Assembly: GCA_032622095.1 (NCBI GenBank)
Contig: CP136069.1
Span: forward strand, 38,226,194-38,290,193
Length of the DNA: 64,000 nucleotides
Direction of reading: 5' to 3'
Origin: Siphonodentalium dalli
Taxonomy: Eukaryota; Mollusca; Scaphopoda; Gadilida; Siphonodentaliidae
The translations under genes were made by a program, and so were the position numbers. This document shows, piece by piece, positions 60,677 through 64,000 of this stretch. How positions within the stretch are numbered: position 1 is the first letter of the stretch; each line of letters starts with the position of its first letter. The notes beneath the pieces are model-generated. The model did not search any database, was not told where the DNA came from, and was given only the letters and a program-made list of their open reading frames with translations.

Positions 60677-61754
60677 GTTTGATATACCTTTTATCACATG
60701 ATCAAATAAACGCGAAGCAACACTAAGTATTCATCGAAAACAACAATCATAAACCATAAACCTCAGCGATCGCAAGTCGTTTAAATAAAGGCATGACGTC
60801 ATCGCACGCGCTAATATTACACACGTGTCTTTCCAATAATTATGAAGCTGGTTTTGTGGGTTACTTATGTGATAAATTAATATATTACCGGTACTCATGA
60901 AAATTGTTATCACCTCTTTCAGTTGATCTTCAATTCTTCACATTTAAAACGTGAATACACAAATAACTACTAAAATATGCATACTTGTAGTTTATAAATT
61001 CATTAGTATAGCTAATGCTAGTTCTGTTGTCCGCTTTGCTCTATAGAGCACGTTTCGTCCAGGGACATATTGTCCTGGAATGGTCTTTGGCACCTTTTAT
61101 ATTCCATTTGACTTGCTATTTGCTATTTGACACGTTTGGCTGGTTAGGCACGATCCGCTTTATAATTCAGTGTTATTCAATTTCACTTTAAAAATGCGGA
61201 TACACAATTATATTTACCGCAATATGTATACTTGTAGTTTATTCATAACATGTACATATTTATATCTAATGCTAGTTTGAGTTTGTCCGGTTTGCTCTGT
61301 AGAGCTGCTTCTCCCAGGGACATAAGAGTTCAGGGATTTTAGCAATATTTATTGCTCATAAGCATGTTTTGGTCTTTTGGATATATATCTATAAAGATTT
61401 AAAAAAAAAAATTAATTGAACTGTGTCTTTGCTCCATTCGTTGAGGCTTTCTATTTGGGTTGGGTCTTGCTCTCGGGCACGTTTTGCTCTTCGGCACATT
61501 CTGCTGGCTCGACATTTTGCTCATGCATGTAAGCACATTTTTCTGCCTTTGAGTTGGTTGCTTTTATAAGAACATTTTTCTTGTTTCTGGACTTTTGAGC
61601 CGCTTTCTTGCTCCGTTAGATCGAGGCTTCCTATTTTGAGTTTCTTCTTGCTCTCAAGCACGTTTTTGCTCTTTGGCACTTTTTTGGGGCTAGGCAGGTT
61701 TTTGCTAATTTATTTTACCCTTTTTTATTGTGTATTTGGGAATGACCATAAAGA

Positions 61755-61848
61755 TTAGGAAGGGGTTAATAACATCGACCGTTGACGTGTCATCGAGTCA
61801 ATATTTGGAATCACACTCCGGTGGTATTGCACTACCGCGCAACACCAA
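61755..61848 (+). repeat. First satellite unit of unit 3, interrupted
   Basis: Equivalent of 37200-37297, cut by the LINE insertion at 61849. Confidence 0.8.
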
Positions 61849-63169
61849 TTCTTTAATCTCAATAAATCAATAATCATGATATATGAGATATACAAGATTC
61901 AAATACAAATATATGACAAAAGCACATTTAACAGGTACATAAATATATTTTATTGTATATGTAATATTAATGTTAATGCATACATTGAAGGCACATCCAC
62001 CCAAAAACAGGGTGGATGTGCCCGATACTATATATAAGACTATCTATTTATTTGATACTTTGATACTCGCGTCATTTACACAGGAATACTGTCATAGCGA
62101 CATGCATATACATAAATGTTGACTTGAGACGATGGGGCACATGAGCCACAGATATAACTTTGAATTTGGAAAAAATAAAGAAAAAAACGTATGGACAAAA
62201 TCTGCATTGTATGTTTTAATCAGCATATAACTTGAGGTCGAAGTTGTGGATGTATTCGAATAATAATGTTTAGAATAAAGCCGGGCTTCAAATAAACAGA
62301 CAGAGACACCGTTGCTAATAGACCCCATCGCATCAAGTGCATGTCCACATCAAGTAAATCCTGCGTGCTCAGTGAGGATCAAGCGAATCCTGTCAAAATC
62401 GTGCTCAGGTCAACTGAGTGGCACGCGTCAGGTACTATTTCACGCATTCGATGATCCCACAATAAAATATCAATGTCACGTGATTGCATTTGAGTTGTTC
62501 GGGGAATCACCGTCTGAAATATGGGTCAGTGGTATGTTGTGGCTGTGTTCACGAAAGTCGGAAGGTTAGGGTGAAAACGCTCGAATGATTCAAGTTGTAT
62601 ACCACCGTGAGTATGGTGTTCATTATAATAAATCAACGGTACATTTTACAGTAACTATTATATACACCAGGCTTTAATCCTTCAAAATATTCGTGATAAA
62701 TATCGTAAGCGTGATGGAGCATAATATCCACGACATTTGGTGAGTCCACACAGGGACGCGAACGCCCTGTGTGGCCGGGGGGGGGGGGTCATCGATGGAA
62801 AATAGTCCGACTCGCCAATTTGCACACTGTCGTGTGCACTACGGGTGTCTAAGTAGACAATAAAAAGACCATCATGGCGCAGTAGGAGGTATATGATGGT
62901 CCTCCCACTGAGATTAGTGGGGCGTACTTCCTTGTGACAATGTGGGGGGGGGGTGAAATGATGATAAAGAGCGTTCAGACAGAAGACATTATTGCTTTGA
63001 TCAGATGATAGACATTGGGCATTACCTGTATTTTAGTAGTTTCCATCAATTGGCGTAATTTTAAATTGTTTGGGTATTTATAGTAGTATTTGGGGATTAG
63101 TTTAGCACGATTTTCATCGAATTTCTCGCAGATCAACATCACATGATACTCGTCACCGATTCCGTTGCT
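61849..63169 (-). mobile_element. 5'-truncated LINE insertion (CR1/L2-like), unit 3 only
   Basis: About 1.32 kb, flanked by a 5-bp ACCAA duplication (61844-61848, 63170-63174), absent at the equivalent site of unit 2. The minus-strand frame 63169-62975 keeps the LINE C-terminus (GIGDEYHVMLICEKF, NRAKLIPKYYYKYPNNLKLR) without a stop until its end. The rest is a 3'UTR with G-runs and a small hairpin near 62745-62775 (CACACAGGG...CCCTGTGTG). It looks young. Confidence 0.8.
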
Positions 63170-63720
63170 ACCAAAATATACTGTCCGAAAACACACGAAG
63201 ACACCCCGGCTCCACCGGACTCTCTGAACCAATATCGGCATTTGCGGGGTTAATAACACCGGCCGGAGACGAACGAGCGAGTAAAACTTTCTAGGTTGCC
63301 CTTATGTGGTATATCGCTACCTTACAACGTCGATATGTAGTGTCCCATGGGGGCGCCCGGGCTCTCCCGGGCGGTCCCGGCCTATCCCGGGCTCTTTCTG
63401 TTTATACGGTATTTTACCGGATTTTGAGGGGTTAATAACACCGGCCGTGGACGCGTCAGCGAGACAATATTTGGAAGTCACACTCAGGTGGTATTACACT
63501 ACCGTGCATCATCAAAATATACTGCCCGAAACCACACGAAGACAACCGGGCTCCCCTGCTAACTCCCTTAGCAAATGTCGGCATTTGCGGGGTTAATAAC
63601 ACCGGCCGGAGACGAGCGAGCGAGTAAAAGTTTCTAGATTGATCTCATGTGATATGTTGCTACCTTATGACGTCGAAAAATAGTGCCAACGGGCCCATGG
63701 GTGCGCACGGGCGGTAATTA
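63170..63720 (+). repeat. Remaining 155-bp satellite units, unit 3
   Basis: Resumes exactly where the array stopped at 61848. It contains an extra GCTCTCCCGGGCGGTCCCGG repeat near 63360-63390 compared with unit 2. Confidence 0.8.
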
Positions 63721-64000
63721 GTCACCAGTGACTTTTCCAGATATTTGCGATTTTGGTAAATCGAATCCTGTCCTAACTTATTTGTCAATAGTTTTGGTAT
63801 TAAAATTACTACATCATAGAATGATCATACCATATCTTTACTTGAAATTGGTGTTCCCTGTCATTTGGAGTCGAATAAATTTTTGTTTTTTTTCATTGAA
63901 ATATTCAAAAGAATATCCCAATTGGGTCAAACTATTTAATCCATATGGGGTAGTTGTTATCTTAAATCACATGTAGTAAGAATTTGACATACATTTCGGA
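63721..64000. other. Non-coding end of the window, unit 3
   Basis: Matches 37800-38080 of unit 2. No gene is seen. Confidence 0.6.

Larger units (their letters stand above)
54851..64000 (+). repeat. Tandem segmental duplication, unit 3 (cut by the window end)
   Basis: Collinear with unit 2 (offset 24,994) until a 1.3-kb LINE insertion at 61849, then collinear again from 63170 to the end. In the peptide-gene promoter region it resembles unit 1 more than unit 2. It lacks the TTAA element that unit 2 has at 35407, as does unit 1. Confidence 0.95.

Overview
The window is animal genomic DNA. Evidence: spliceosomal introns, many decayed non-LTR retrotransposon fragments, long GA/CT/AT microsatellites, fold-back elements, and repeat modules built on 'caaggtcaaggtca' like those of molluscs and related marine invertebrates. 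A lophotrochozoan, perhaps a mollusc, is my best guess; this is inference, because no host gene here identifies the species.

Region 1 (1 to about 6230) is the right-hand part of an integrated Maverick/Polinton (adintovirus-like) element. A rightward block holds the end of a protein-primed family B DNA polymerase (split by an 83-bp intron inside its catalytic motif C), the FtsK/HerA-type packaging ATPase and two small proteins. A convergent leftward block of tightly overlapping genes, read from 5561 down to 2136, holds a TATA-binding-protein (TBP) homologue, the retroviral-type integrase with a chromodomain, a penton-like minor capsid protein, a small lysine-rich protein and the major capsid protein. 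Polymerase, integrase, capsid and packaging genes fit the known Maverick plan. The TBP homologue does not, and is the most interesting gene in the window. No protease or left terminus is present; they would lie off the left edge.

Region 2 (about 6228 to 64000) is a tandem array of one long unit: unit 1 at 6228-29856 (23,629 bp), unit 2 at 29857-54850 (24,994 bp) and unit 3 from 54851 past the right edge. The units are almost identical over long stretches but carry private insertions: two piggyBac-type TTAA elements and a U2-snRNA-headed SINE in unit 2, a truncated LINE in unit 3, and the Maverick at the left edge of unit 1. Most of each unit is non-coding repeat: LINE remnants, palindromes, satellites and microsatellites.

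Each unit appears to carry one small gene for a secreted peptide: TATA promoter, signal-peptide exon, 30-bp microexon, a Ser/Thr-rich exon with a dibasic site and two cysteines, and a 3'UTR exon with AATAAA. Units 1 and 2 show all four exons; unit 3 shows only the first before the window ends. This model is built from the sequence alone. A possible two-transmembrane exon lies antisense in an intron of units 1 and 2. Promoter and exon 1 of unit 2 sit in a block clearly more diverged from units 1 and 3 than its surroundings.
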